This document shows positions 8,656 through 17,144 of a stretch of 58,069 bases of DNA, one piece after another. The stretch comes from Actinomycetota bacterium (GTDB lineage Bacteria > Actinomycetota > Actinomycetes > Streptosporangiales > Streptosporangiaceae), in contig DAHVAR010000090.1 in assembly GCA_027314515.1 (NCBI GenBank), forward strand, positions 1 to 58,069, given 5' to 3'. The translations under genes were made by a program, and so were the position numbers. The notes under the pieces were generated by a model that saw only the letters and a program-made list of their open reading frames with translations, searched no databases and had not been told where the DNA came from. Numbering within the stretch: position 1 is the stretch's first letter; each line of letters begins with the position of its first letter.

Positions 8656-8891
8656 CGCCGCCGGACTCATCACCCGCGCCCGCCTGGCCTTCGCGCTGCG
8701 CTTGGCCGAAACGGCGACGGCTGCACCAGGCCGTCGCCCGCTGGCATCACTACAGCACCCGGCTACTCACGACCGGGACAGGATAACCAGCGCCGGCCGG
8801 AGGGAGGTGACCGAATGTAGCACCCCCAGCCACCCGCGAGATCACGCTGAGCGGCAACACAGCCACGCACCGGAAAACCGCGACTGTAATA
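8656..8891 (+). repeat. Duplicated IS right end, copy B (outer)
   Basis: Copy of 6531-6765 with one inserted base (GCTTGG for GCTGG) and a handful of substitutions. It ends with the right inverted repeat and is followed by CTTA, which matches the flank of the left end at 5805-5808. Confidence 0.85.
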
Positions 8892-8895
8892 CTTA
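8892..8895. repeat. CTTA target-site duplication, right copy
   Basis: CTTA directly after the outer right end. Its TTA is the complement of the TAA stop codon of the adjacent minus-strand gene. Confidence 0.55.
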
Positions 8896-9879
8896 CCAGC
8901 CGCGCAGGTCGATCGGCCAGATGTCGACGACAGTGTCACCCGAGAACACGTAGACGCGCTCATGGCAGGACATCGTCGGGTCGATGTGAGCGGGCGACAG
9001 CCACGCCAGTTCACCGACCGCTCGCGGCGGCGCGAACGTCACATGCTCGTCGGAGCAGAACATGACGGTCCCGTCTGCCAGGTGCGGATTCCCGTGATCC
9101 ATGCCGAACGCCTTGAGGCCGGCGTTGCCGACCGCCCAGCCGTCCGACCGCGACACTGCCGTCGCCAGCACGAAAGCCGCCTGCCTGAACGGCAATCCGA
9201 GGCGGCCGTAGGCGGTGTCCATCAGCGCATAGGATCCGGCCTGGATCTCGTTCGCCCAGGTATTGATCGCATAGGTGCCGGTGCCTCCGGCCGAGACGAG
9301 TTCACCGCCGACATCGGCATGCGCGGCGAGGAGCATCTCCATCGCGACCTTGCACTGCTGCGCCCGGTCGGCCGCGTCGGGCAAGCCGACGACGTGGCCT
9401 TCGTATCCCATGACACCGCGGACCTCCAGCCCGTGGTCGCGGGCGAGATCGGCAAGCCGCCCGGCATCCTGCACGGAGCAGCCGCAGCGCGGCAGTCCGA
9501 CGTTGACGTCGATCAGCACCTCGCGTACCCCGCCACCGACGGCTGCCTGGATGGTTTCGGCCGAGTCGACCGCTACCGTCACCCGCGCACCCGCAGCCAC
9601 CAGGTTGCCCAGGCGCCGGGTGTCGAGCACCTCGTTCGCCAGCAGCAGGTCCTCGCCGAGGCCGGCCGCTGCCATGCCCTCGCACTCGCGGATCGTGGCG
9701 CACGTGAAGCCGCGATGCCCTGCGGCAGCCTGCCGCCGCGCGAGGGCGGTGCACTTGTGCGCTTTCACGTGCGGCCGCAGCCGGGCGCCGGGCAGCGCCG
9801 CCGCCATGGTGGCAAGGTTCTCCTCGAGCGCTACCGTATCGACCAGCAGCGCCGGGGTGTCGATGTCGGCGACGAGCAT
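8893..9879 (-). CDS. D-threonine aldolase-type PLP enzyme (alanine racemase fold)
   Basis: Fold-type III PLP enzyme of the D-threonine aldolase / D-serine dehydratase group (328 residues). The N-terminus has DTPALLVD and RPHVKAHK, where Lys39 is the expected PLP lysine. Near residue 299 the sequence PAHIDPT gives the His-x-Asp metal ligands of D-threonine aldolases; eukaryotic D-serine dehydratases have His-x-Cys. Expected reaction: cleavage of D-beta-hydroxy-amino acids to glycine and an aldehyde, though deaminase activity cannot be excluded. The TAA stop lies exactly at the boundary of the mobile island yet the reading frame is intact. Confidence 0.8.
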   Translation of the reverse strand: MLVADIDTPALLVDTVALEENLATMAAALPGARLRPHVKAHKCTALARRQAAAGHRGFTCATIRECEGMAAAGLGEDLLLANEVLDTRRLGNLVAAGARVTVAVDSAETIQAAVGGGVREVLIDVNVGLPRCGCSVQDAGRLADLARDHGLEVRGVMGYEGHVVGLPDAADRAQQCKVAMEMLLAAHADVGGELVSAGGTGTYAINTWANEIQAGSYALMDTAYGRLGLPFRQAAFVLATAVSRSDGWAVGNAGLKAFGMDHGNPHLADGTVMFCSDEHVTFAPPRAVGELAWLSPAHIDPTMSCHERVYVFSGDTVVDIWPIDLRGW

Positions 9880-9916
9880 CAGCCGGCCGCTCCGGGTTCG
9901 CCCGCGTGGCCCAGGG

Positions 9917-10447
9917 TCACAGGATGTCCCGCTCGATCATCCCGGCTACGCCGCCGCCAGCCCCGAAGCCGAAGCCTGCCCCGCGGTTCCCCTGCTGCCG
10001 GCGCTCGTCATGGATCGCCTCGATGGCCAGCACGAGCGCAAGCAGGAACGCCTGGTTCTCGTCGTCGGCGACGTCTACCGCGAACTTCTCCCGCAGGGAG
10101 AACTTGCGGACCATCCGCGCGACCGGTGCTCCGCCGCGGCTGACCGTGTAATCGCCGCCGTCGAAGTGGCCGCGGGCCTCCAGCCTGCCGAAGCCCGACT
10201 CGATGTCGTACTTGTCGCCGAAGATCCCGGCGTGCCGTACCTGGGCGACGCGCTGACCGCCGACGTACACCTCGTGGGTGTCGGTCATCAGGTGCTTGCG
10301 GATTTCGGCAGCTTCCTGGCCGCCGGAGTCGAGCAGCGATATCCGCGCCCCGAGATGCCCCCGCGCCTCGAACATCGGGGTGCCCGACCGGTCGGTAATC
10401 TCGAAGCGCTCCATCAGCGACCAACGGCTGGACATCACGTATTCCAT
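9917..10447 (-). CDS. LURP-one-related / scramblase-like fold protein
   Basis: The tubby-like LURP-one pattern begins MEYVMSSRW and continues with alternating beta segments, ending in a hydrophobic helix and a Gly-rich tail (about 176 residues). I chose the ATG at 10447 because family members begin with this M-x-Y-V-M motif. An upstream in-frame ATG at 10531 would add 28 residues that do not look conserved. The role of bacterial members is poorly known; a membrane- or phospholipid-associated role is inferred from the fold. It lies between the aldolase-like gene and the ROK regulator, all on the minus strand. Confidence 0.7.
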   Translation of the reverse strand: MEYVMSSRWSLMERFEITDRSGTPMFEARGHLGARISLLDSGGQEAAEIRKHLMTDTHEVYVGGQRVAQVRHAGIFGDKYDIESGFGRLEARGHFDGGDYTVSRGGAPVARMVRKFSLREKFAVDVADDENQAFLLALVLAIEAIHDERRQQGNRGAGFGFGAGGGVAGMIERDIL

Positions 10448-10545
10448 GCCAGGACTCTCGCGTAGCCGACCGGTCAGCGCAACGGTGATGACCAAACCGA
10501 TATCGTCGCGGACCAGCAAGCGGCCAGCCATGCGCTAACGATGAC

Positions 10546-11802
10546 TCAGACCGGCTCAGCGACGGATGCGAGCAACTCCGCGCGAGCCTGGTCGACTGCG
10601 GCCAGGATCGCGCCGCGCAGGACCGGCCAGCCCGCCACGGCGGTCGGCACCACGGTCGGCCTGGCCGGGCACAGCCGGCCGACGTCGCCCGCCACCCGGC
10701 TGGCCAGCTCGGTCCCGCCGGCAAGCCCTACGTCGCCGCCAAGTACCACCAGGCCAGGGTCCAGGACGACCGAGATCGCCGCGACCCCGGTGGCAACCCG
10801 GACGGCCAGTTCGCGCAGGAAGTCGTCGGCACCGCGCGCGCCGGCGCTGGCACCGTTCACGGCAGCACCGTTCACGGCAGCACCACCTACGGCAGCACCG
10901 TTCACGGCAGCGGCGCTCACAGCGGCGACCGCGGCAGCCACCGCCGCCGCAGCGGTCGGCTCGGTGATTCCGTAGGACCTGGCCAGCGGCAGTACGGCCT
11001 GGGCGCCGACGAGCCGCTGGAACGCGCCGGTCGCCGGGTGCGTCAGATCCTCCGGCAGCGGGACGCCCGGCACCGGCAGGTAACCGATCTCGCCGGCTGC
11101 GCCGCCGACGCCGCGGTGCAGCTTCCCGCCGAGAACTGTTGCCAGTCCGAGGCCGACGCCGATCCAGACCAGCACGAAGTCCGGCACCCCGAGCGCCGCC
11201 CCGGCGGCTCGCTCGGCCATCGCGGCCAGGTTCACGTCGTTCTCCAGCGTCACCGGCCTGCCGAGGTCACTGCGCAGCGCGTCCAGGACGCCTTCGTGCC
11301 AGGCCGGCAGGTTGACCGCGAGCCGCGGGTCGCCGGTACGCGGATCGAGTACGCCAGGCGTGCCGATGACGAATGCGCGCAATGACTCCACCGGGACGCC
11401 GGCCGAGGCGCAGGCCGCCAGCACGGCGCCGCGCACGAGCGCGACGGGGTCCGCCGAGTCGCTCGGGTCCACCGAGATCCGGGCGACCACGTTCCCGGTG
11501 ATGTCGGCGACGCCCGCGCTCACCTCGTCCCGCTCGACATGCAGCCCGGCCACATAGGCTGTAGACGGAACCACCGCGTACAGGGCAGCGTTCGGCCCGC
11601 GCCCGCCGGCTAGCTCGCCGGCCACCGCCACGATGCCGCGCTCCTCGAGCCTGGCCAGCAACTGCGACGCGGTCACTTTCGATAGCCCTGTGTGCTTGCC
11701 GAGCTGAGATCGGGTCATCGGCCCGCCAGCGAGCAGCAGTTCGAGCGCGGACCTGTCGTTCAGCTCGCGCAGCAAGCTGGGCGTTCCCGGCCGTCGCTGC
11801 AT
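10546..11802 (-). CDS. ROK-family transcriptional regulator
   Basis: N-terminal winged helix-turn-helix (about residues 12-70: LLAGGPMTRSQLGKHTGLSK) followed by a ROK sugar-kinase-like domain with GTPGVLD, ENDVN and GGAAGEIGYLPV. The usual ROK zinc motif C-x-C-G-x-x-G-C is absent, so it is probably a pure regulator. The start is ATG 11802, preceded by GAGGGG; the in-frame extension to 11877 is Arg/Ser-rich and rejected. It is divergent from the sugar ABC operon, and the palindrome at 11959-11971 is its likely operator. An Ala/Val/Asn/Gly low-complexity insert is encoded by a 15-bp tandem repeat. The ligand is probably an amino sugar, by context. Confidence 0.85.
   Translation of the reverse strand: MQRRPGTPSLLRELNDRSALELLLAGGPMTRSQLGKHTGLSKVTASQLLARLEERGIVAVAGELAGGRGPNAALYAVVPSTAYVAGLHVERDEVSAGVADITGNVVARISVDPSDSADPVALVRGAVLAACASAGVPVESLRAFVIGTPGVLDPRTGDPRLAVNLPAWHEGVLDALRSDLGRPVTLENDVNLAAMAERAAGAALGVPDFVLVWIGVGLGLATVLGGKLHRGVGGAAGEIGYLPVPGVPLPEDLTHPATGAFQRLVGAQAVLPLARSYGITEPTAAAAVAAAVAAVSAAAVNGAAVGGAAVNGAAVNGASAGARGADDFLRELAVRVATGVAAISVVLDPGLVVLGGDVGLAGGTELASRVAGDVGRLCPARPTVVPTAVAGWPVLRGAILAAVDQARAELLASVAEPV
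10851..10925. repeat. 15-bp tandem repeat inside the ROK gene
   Basis: Five imperfect copies of CACCGTTCACGGCAG, in frame, encoding an Ala-Val-Asn-Gly-Ala type repeat in the middle of the ROK domain. Confidence 0.85.
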
Positions 11803-11958
11803 TACCCACCCCTCACTCCGGCTGCGCCCGGCTCTCCGGCTGCGCCCGCTCGCGCGCCACCTTCCATCCGAAACCATAGGCTGGGCGGGACGGTTTGGTG
11901 TCGTTTGACCTGCTCGGACGCAACGTGTATTTCAATCTGGCAACGGAGTCTATCTTAT

Positions 11959-11971
11959 AGGAAAGTTTCCT
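11959..11971. promoter_or_regulatory. Palindromic ROK operator candidate
   Basis: AGGAAAGTTTCCT, a perfect 13-bp palindrome (6+1+6), in the 349-bp divergent region between the ROK gene and the ABC operon. Its AT-rich core resembles operators of ROK regulators in actinobacteria. The rest of 11803-12151 holds a short direct repeat (CTCCGGCTGCGCCCG, around 11819-11852) and the operon ribosome-binding site. Confidence 0.65.
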
Positions 11972-12151
11972 GTTAGTTTCTGCGCAAGCAATCAAAGGGG
12001 CTCAGCCCTGGCAGGCGCCAGCAGCTTCCGGCGGGCCGGACTCGTCCGGTCCGCCACCTAGATTAGGCGCCGGCCGTCAGGCCAAGCCCGGCCGGAGACG
12101 TCCGCCCGGAGGACGCACTTCCGCTTACACAGCCGGGAAGGAGATCGGTCA

Positions 12152-13504
12152 GTGACTTTCACCAGATCGGCGGCCGCACTAGGGGTGGCCGTCGCGCTCG
12201 CGGGAACGGCCGCGGGCATCGCGGGCTGCGGCAGCAGCAGCCCCTCATCATCGGCGTCGTCGGCCCCGGCGAAGCTCGTCGTCTGGCGGATGGGCGGCTC
12301 CGTTCCGTCTCAGGTGACCTGGATGAACGGCGTGGTCGGGCAGTTCCACAAGCAGTACCCGCAGTACTCCAAGACCAAGGTAGTCGTGGACTGGATCCCC
12401 TGGGGGAACCGGACCACCGACTGGACCAACGCCCTGACCAGCGGGAAGGGCGGGCCCGACATCACCGAGCTTGGTAACACCGACACGCCGGGCGTGGCCT
12501 CGCAGGGTGCGCTGGCAAACATCACCAGTAGCGTGCATTCCTGGTCGAACGGCTCGCAGATCATCCCCGGCAACCTGGCCAACGACACCGTCAACGGCAA
12601 GGTCTACGCGGTGCCGTGGTTCGGCGGCGTGCGCGGCATCTGGTACAACAAGAACCAGTTCGCGGCGGCCGGCATCACCTCGCCGCCCACCACCTGGGCG
12701 CAGCTGGTGAGCGACGCCAAGGCGCTGATGCGCAAGTACCCGGGCACCTACGGTCTCGGTGCCCCGAGCGACTACACCAACGCGATCGTCAGCTTCATCT
12801 GGGGCGCTGGCGGCCAGGTGGCCGTGCAGCAGAACGGCAAGTGGGTAGCGGAGCTCAACTCGCCGCAGTCGCAGGCCGGCATCAAGTTCTATGCCGACCT
12901 TTACCTCACCAACCACGTCTCGCCGGCCAAGTACATCGGCGAGACCGAGCTCGGCACCGTCGGGGCAACCTCGGGCGGCTCGAACGAGGACTTCGCGCTG
13001 GGCAAGCTCGACATGTACATCGACGGCCCGTGGGCGCAGTCGCAGCTGGCCGCGGTCAGCACGAAGAACGAGTCGCAGTGGGCCTCGTTCCCGATCCCGA
13101 GCGAGAACGGACCGAACCCGGCTCCGGCGTTCGCCGGCGGATCAGACCTGGGCGTCTGGGTGAACAGCACGTACAAGACCGCCGCCTTCGACCTCATCAA
13201 GGTGATGGACAGCCCGGCCAACGCGACCACGTTCGCCAACTCCCAGGGCTTCTTCCCCGAGTTCACCTCGGCGCTGTCCGGCGGGGCTTACTCGGGCAGC
13301 GCGATCATGTCAGGCTTCGCCAAGGCAGCCGCTTACACCCAGATCTCCCCGCTCAACTCCAAGAACTGGGCCACCGCCGACGCGACCGACAACATCATTC
13401 CCGACATGATGAAGGCACTGATGCAGGGCGCCAACTTCACGGCCACCGTGAACAAGGCGAACACCGAGATGCAGAACGTGCTGAACACCGGCAGCGAGAG
13501 CTGA
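12152..13504 (+). CDS. Sugar ABC transporter substrate-binding lipoprotein
   Basis: Extracellular solute-binding protein family 1 (450 residues). A lipoprotein signal peptide ends in the lipobox AGIAGC with the Cys near residue 29, followed by a Ser-rich linker and the binding domain (GKVYAVPWFGGVRGIWYNK is typical of sugar binders). GTG start with GGGAAGGAG 8 bases upstream. First gene of an operon with two permeases and a GH3 hexosaminidase, no ATPase gene included, so a shared MsiK-type ATPase is likely used. The substrate is inferred to be N-acetylglucosamine or chitobiose from the neighbouring enzyme. Confidence 0.9.
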   Translation: MTFTRSAAALGVAVALAGTAAGIAGCGSSSPSSSASSAPAKLVVWRMGGSVPSQVTWMNGVVGQFHKQYPQYSKTKVVVDWIPWGNRTTDWTNALTSGKGGPDITELGNTDTPGVASQGALANITSSVHSWSNGSQIIPGNLANDTVNGKVYAVPWFGGVRGIWYNKNQFAAAGITSPPTTWAQLVSDAKALMRKYPGTYGLGAPSDYTNAIVSFIWGAGGQVAVQQNGKWVAELNSPQSQAGIKFYADLYLTNHVSPAKYIGETELGTVGATSGGSNEDFALGKLDMYIDGPWAQSQLAAVSTKNESQWASFPIPSENGPNPAPAFAGGSDLGVWVNSTYKTAAFDLIKVMDSPANATTFANSQGFFPEFTSALSGGAYSGSAIMSGFAKAAAYTQISPLNSKNWATADATDNIIPDMMKALMQGANFTATVNKANTEMQNVLNTGSES

Positions 13505-13518
13505 CCCGGCCCTGAGTT

Positions 13519-13553
13519 CCCGGCCGGCCTGCCGTCAAGGCGGGCCGGCCGGG
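13519..13553. terminator. Intercistronic hairpin after the binding-protein gene
   Basis: An 11-bp perfect stem (CCCGGCCGGCC with GGCCGGCCGGG) between the binding protein and the first permease, with no T-run. In sugar ABC operons such structures slow decay of, or partly terminate, the transcript so that binding protein is made in excess. Confidence 0.6.
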
Positions 13554-13598
13554 ATTCCAGACCCGCGCACACGAGCAGGCGAGAGGAGTGCGGCCCTG

Positions 13599-14600
13599 AT
13601 GGCGCAGAGCATCCGCAGCGACCACGCCCCGCGTTCGGTCCCGCGGCTGAGCGGGCCAGGCACGGCGCGGGAGCGCCTTGGCACCTTCGTCCGCCGCCAC
13701 AAGCTCGCGCCGTATCTGCTGCTCGCACCCGCGCTGATCGGCATCGCACTGGTGCTGCTCTGGCCCCTGGCCCAGGTGGCCATCTACTCCTTCCAGAACT
13801 ACGGGCTTGCGCAGATCACCGGCGTCCTGCCCGCCCAGTGGGTCGGGTTCGCCAACTTCAGCACCACCTTCACCGATCCGGAGTTCTGGCTGTCGCTGCG
13901 AAACAGCCTGCTGTTCGCGATCGTCGCGGTCCCGCTCACCCTGCTCGTCGGCACGATCGTCGGGCTGCTGCTGAACCGGCTGGGCAAGAAGATGTCGATC
14001 TTCGTCAGCACGGCCGCCCTGCTCGCCTGGGCGACTCCCCCGGTGTCGGCCAGCGTGCTGTTCTACTGGATGTTCAATCCCGACGGCGGCATCGTCGACT
14101 GGGCACTGGCCCGGATGCCGCACTGGCTGGTCGGCGGCACCGACTGGGCGGGATACAACTGGGCCACCAACGGCCCGGTGCAGGCCTACACGATGATCGC
14201 CATCCTGGTGGTCTGGCAAGCCTTCCCGTTCGTGGCGGTGACCCTGCTCGCCGGGCTGAAGACCATCCCGGCCGAGCTGACCGAGGCCGCCAGGGTCGAC
14301 GGGGCAAGCCCATGGCGGGTGTTCCGCCGGATCACCTTCCCGCTGCTGAAGCCGATCTACCTGGTGCTCTTGCTGCTCTCGGTGATCTGGGACTTCAACA
14401 TCTTCACCCAGAGCTACATCATCATCAGCCTGGGCAACCAGAACGAGTACAACCTGTCGATGTACATCTATGACAAGGCGTTCGGCTTCCCGCCGAGCTA
14501 TGGCCTCGGCGGGGCACTCGCGCTGATCTTCGCGCTGATCCTGCTGGTCGTCACCGTCGGGTACGTCCGCGCCTCGATCAGGCAGGGGGCCCTGACATGA
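13599..14600 (+). CDS. Sugar ABC transporter permease, MalF type
   Basis: Six-helix inner-membrane permease (333 residues) with the cytoplasmic EAA loop ELTEAARVDGASPWRVFRRI, which docks on the ATPase. A basic N-terminal tail precedes the first helix at about residues 36-58. GAGAGGAG lies upstream of the ATG. The TGA overlaps the next ATG (ATGA), so the two permeases are translationally coupled. It pairs with the following MalG-type permease. Confidence 0.9.
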   Translation: MAQSIRSDHAPRSVPRLSGPGTARERLGTFVRRHKLAPYLLLAPALIGIALVLLWPLAQVAIYSFQNYGLAQITGVLPAQWVGFANFSTTFTDPEFWLSLRNSLLFAIVAVPLTLLVGTIVGLLLNRLGKKMSIFVSTAALLAWATPPVSASVLFYWMFNPDGGIVDWALARMPHWLVGGTDWAGYNWATNGPVQAYTMIAILVVWQAFPFVAVTLLAGLKTIPAELTEAARVDGASPWRVFRRITFPLLKPIYLVLLLLSVIWDFNIFTQSYIIISLGNQNEYNLSMYIYDKAFGFPPSYGLGGALALIFALILLVVTVGYVRASIRQGALT

Positions 14601-15553
14601 CCGGGACGGAACTGACCGGAACGACGATGGCGCCGCCAGCGGCCAGCCCGGCCAGCCCGGCCAGCCCGGCCAGCCGGCGCGACTCGGCCAGGATCCGGGC
14701 CCGGACAGTCCGGCAGGCGAAGTCCGTCAGCCTGAACGGCCTCGGGCTGCTGATCGCGCTGGCCACGTTGTTCCCGATCTTCTGGATGGTCAGCACGGCG
14801 TTCAAGCCATCGCAGGAGATCTACTCGCTGACCCCCAGCCTGCTGCCAGCCCACCCGACAGTCGGCAACTTCGATCAGGTGATCAGCGGGCAGGTAACGG
14901 GCGGCATCGGGCCGATCTGGCTGTTCTTCCGCAACAGCCTGGCGGTGACGCTGAGCACCGTGGTATTCGCGTCGATCCTTTCCCTGCTCGCTTCCGTGGC
15001 GGTCGCGAGGTTCAGGTTCCGGCTGCGCACCACGCTCCTGGTGCTGCTGCTGATCGTGCAGATGATCCCCGGCCAGGCGCTGATCATCGCGCTGTTCCTC
15101 GACTTCAAGTCACTGAACTTGCTGGGCAGCCTGCTCGGCCTGATCGTCGTCTACTCGGCGCAGGCACTGCCGGTGACGATCTGGATGCTGCGCAACTTCG
15201 TCGCCACGATCCCGAGGGAACTCGAGGAGGCCGCCGCGATCGACGGCGCGACCGCGCAGCGGATCTTCTGGCGGATCCTCTTCCCGCTGGTCGCGCCGGG
15301 CCTGGTGGCCACCAGCATCTTCGCCTTCATCACCGCCTACAACGAGTTCATCGTCGCCCTGACGTTCCTCGGCCAGGCCCAGTCGGCCTACACGCTGCCG
15401 ATCTACGTGACGTATTTCTTCGGCCGGGGCGGCGCGGCGTGGGGCCCGATCATGGCCGCGTCCACCATGTACACGATCCCCGTGATGATCTTCTTCCTGA
15501 TCGTCCGACGGCGGCTCGTGGGCGGCCTGGTCGCGGGCGCGGTGAAGGGATGA
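14597..15553 (+). CDS. Sugar ABC transporter permease, MalG type
   Basis: Second permease subunit (318 residues), with six predicted helices and the EAA motif EEAAAIDGATAQRIFWRI. The N-terminal tail contains a Ser-Pro-Ala repeat encoded by four copies of a 9-bp unit (14641-14676). It overlaps the preceding permease by four bases and the following hexosaminidase by four bases, so the operon is tightly coupled. Confidence 0.9.
   Translation: MTGTELTGTTMAPPAASPASPASPASRRDSARIRARTVRQAKSVSLNGLGLLIALATLFPIFWMVSTAFKPSQEIYSLTPSLLPAHPTVGNFDQVISGQVTGGIGPIWLFFRNSLAVTLSTVVFASILSLLASVAVARFRFRLRTTLLVLLLIVQMIPGQALIIALFLDFKSLNLLGSLLGLIVVYSAQALPVTIWMLRNFVATIPRELEEAAAIDGATAQRIFWRILFPLVAPGLVATSIFAFITAYNEFIVALTFLGQAQSAYTLPIYVTYFFGRGGAAWGPIMAASTMYTIPVMIFFLIVRRRLVGGLVAGAVKG
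14641..14676. repeat. 9-bp tandem repeat
   Basis: Four copies of GGCCAGCCC encoding Ala-Ser-Pro units in the cytoplasmic tail of the second permease. Confidence 0.8.
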
Positions 15554-17067
15554 CCCAGGAACTTCAAGCCGACCCAGCCCTGGGCCGGCTAGCCGACACG
15601 GTCCTGATTCCCCCGTTCCCCGGTGCTCGTGAGCCCGGCTGGATCCGCGCCGCGCTCATGAGCGGGCTGGCCGGGGTCACCCTGTACGGGCCGAACGTCC
15701 AGGACAACCAGCAGCTGGCCGCGCTCACCGCCCGGCTGCGGGCGGCCGCCGCGGAACCGGTCATCGCGATCGACGAGGAAGGCGGCGATGTCACCAGGAT
15801 CTCCCACCAGGACGGCAGCGACTATCCGGGGAACGCGGCTCTCGGAGCCATCGATGACGTCGAGCTGACCAGGTCTGTGTACGCTGCGCTGGGTGCCGAT
15901 CTGGCCGCGCTCGGCGTCAACCTGAACTTGGCCCCGGCAGTCGACGTCAACACGGCAGCCGGCAATCCGGTGATCGGCACCAGGTCGTTCGGTGCCGATC
16001 CGGACCTGGTGGCACGGCATGGGGCGGCCGCGGTGGCTGGCATGCAATCGGCCGGCGTGGCCGCCTGCGCCAAGCATTTTCCCGGTCACGGCAGCACAAT
16101 GCAGGACTCCCACCTCGTGCTCGCCACGGTCGACGCGCCGCTGAGCGTGCTGCTGGCCAGGGACCTGCCGCCGTTCGAGGCGGCCATCGCGGCCGGGGTG
16201 CGGGCGATCATGCCGAGCCACCTGCGCGTGCCCGAGCTCACCGGCGAGCTGCCGGCCTCGCTGTCCCGCCGCGCCCAGACCGACCTGCTGCGCGGCGAGC
16301 TAGGTTTCACCGGCGTCATCGTGTCCGACGGCCTGGAGATGCAGGCGGTCAGCGAGCGCTACGGCATTCCCGAAGCCGCCGTGCTGGCCGTGCTGGCCGG
16401 CACCGACTTGCTCTGCCTGGGCCGCGAGCAGGACCAGCTCAGTTTCCTCGCGGTCAAGTCCGCGCTGCTGGAGGCGGTGCGGTCGGGCCGACTCCGCGGT
16501 GAGCGGCTCGAGCAGGCGGCTGCCAGGGTGGCGGAGCTGCGAGCCTGGATGGCGGCAGCGGCACCGGACGCGGGATCTCTCGCCGCAGCGGGCGTGACGG
16601 CTGGCGGCCCGATCGGACTGGCGGCGGCGCGGCGAGCCATCGCGGTAGCCGGGACGCTGCCGCCGCCGAGCCAGCCGCTTGTCGTCCAGCTCGTACCGCC
16701 ATCCAATCTCGCAGCCGGCACAGTCCCCTGGGGCCTGCGACCGTACCTGCCAGCCGGCAGCTACCGGGAGGTCAGCACCGGCACGCCACCTGCCAGCCTG
16801 GCCGACGTGGTCGCCGGGATACTTGCTGAGGCCGGCGGGCGCACGCTGATCGTCGTCGTCCGGGACGCCCACCGGCACCCGGCGGCCGCCGCGGCGGCCG
16901 AACTGATGCTGGCCGCGCGGCCAGATGCGGTGGTGGTCGAGATGGGCCTGCCGGTCTGGCGGCCGGACTCCGCCAGCGGCTGGCGCGGCAGCCACGTCGC
17001 GACGTACGGCGCCGCGCGCAGCAACAGCCGCGCGGCGGCCGAAGTCCTCGGCCTGACCGCGCCGTAG
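15550..17067 (+). CDS. GH3 beta-N-acetylhexosaminidase (NagZ/DasD-like)
   Basis: Family 3 glycoside hydrolase of the hexosaminidase branch (505 residues). It shows KHFPGHG followed by DSH, the His/Asp pair acting as acid-base, and VSDGLEM (Asp near 260), the expected nucleophile. No signal peptide, so it acts in the cytoplasm on imported disaccharide. ATG 15550 overlaps the permease stop. The order binding protein, two permeases, GH3 enzyme matches dasABC-dasD loci of Streptomyces, supporting chitobiose or muropeptide-derived GlcNAc sugars as substrate. Confidence 0.88.
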   Translation: MTQELQADPALGRLADTVLIPPFPGAREPGWIRAALMSGLAGVTLYGPNVQDNQQLAALTARLRAAAAEPVIAIDEEGGDVTRISHQDGSDYPGNAALGAIDDVELTRSVYAALGADLAALGVNLNLAPAVDVNTAAGNPVIGTRSFGADPDLVARHGAAAVAGMQSAGVAACAKHFPGHGSTMQDSHLVLATVDAPLSVLLARDLPPFEAAIAAGVRAIMPSHLRVPELTGELPASLSRRAQTDLLRGELGFTGVIVSDGLEMQAVSERYGIPEAAVLAVLAGTDLLCLGREQDQLSFLAVKSALLEAVRSGRLRGERLEQAAARVAELRAWMAAAAPDAGSLAAAGVTAGGPIGLAAARRAIAVAGTLPPPSQPLVVQLVPPSNLAAGTVPWGLRPYLPAGSYREVSTGTPPASLADVVAGILAEAGGRTLIVVVRDAHRHPAAAAAAELMLAARPDAVVVEMGLPVWRPDSASGWRGSHVATYGAARSNSRAAAEVLGLTAP

Positions 17068-17144
17068 CCGGCTGCGGGCCATATCGTGCATCCCGCACTA
17101 GAGCGCCGCGCCCGCCGGTCGCGGCTACCTGCATAATGCTGCAT

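Larger units (their letters stand above)
5809..8891. mobile_element. Decayed nested mobile-element island with CTTA target duplication
   Basis: An interval bounded by inverted ends (TATTACAGTCGCG at 5809 and its complement ending at 8891) and flanked by CTTA on both sides (5805-5808 and 8892-8895). Inside are remnants of an IS701-type transposase, a second copy of that element's right end (6531-6765), a short hypothetical gene, a broken NYN gene, a tyrosine-recombinase fragment, two strong hairpins and a group II intron maturase fragment. No intact transposase remains. The right boundary coincides with the stop codon of the neighbouring aldolase-like gene. The boundary call rests on the matching ends and flanks; the order of insertion events is inference. 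Confidence 0.65.

Noticed and set aside
12616-13515. Alternative-frame open reading over the binding-protein gene
   Set aside because: Arg/His/Gly-rich shadow of the solute-binding protein frame.
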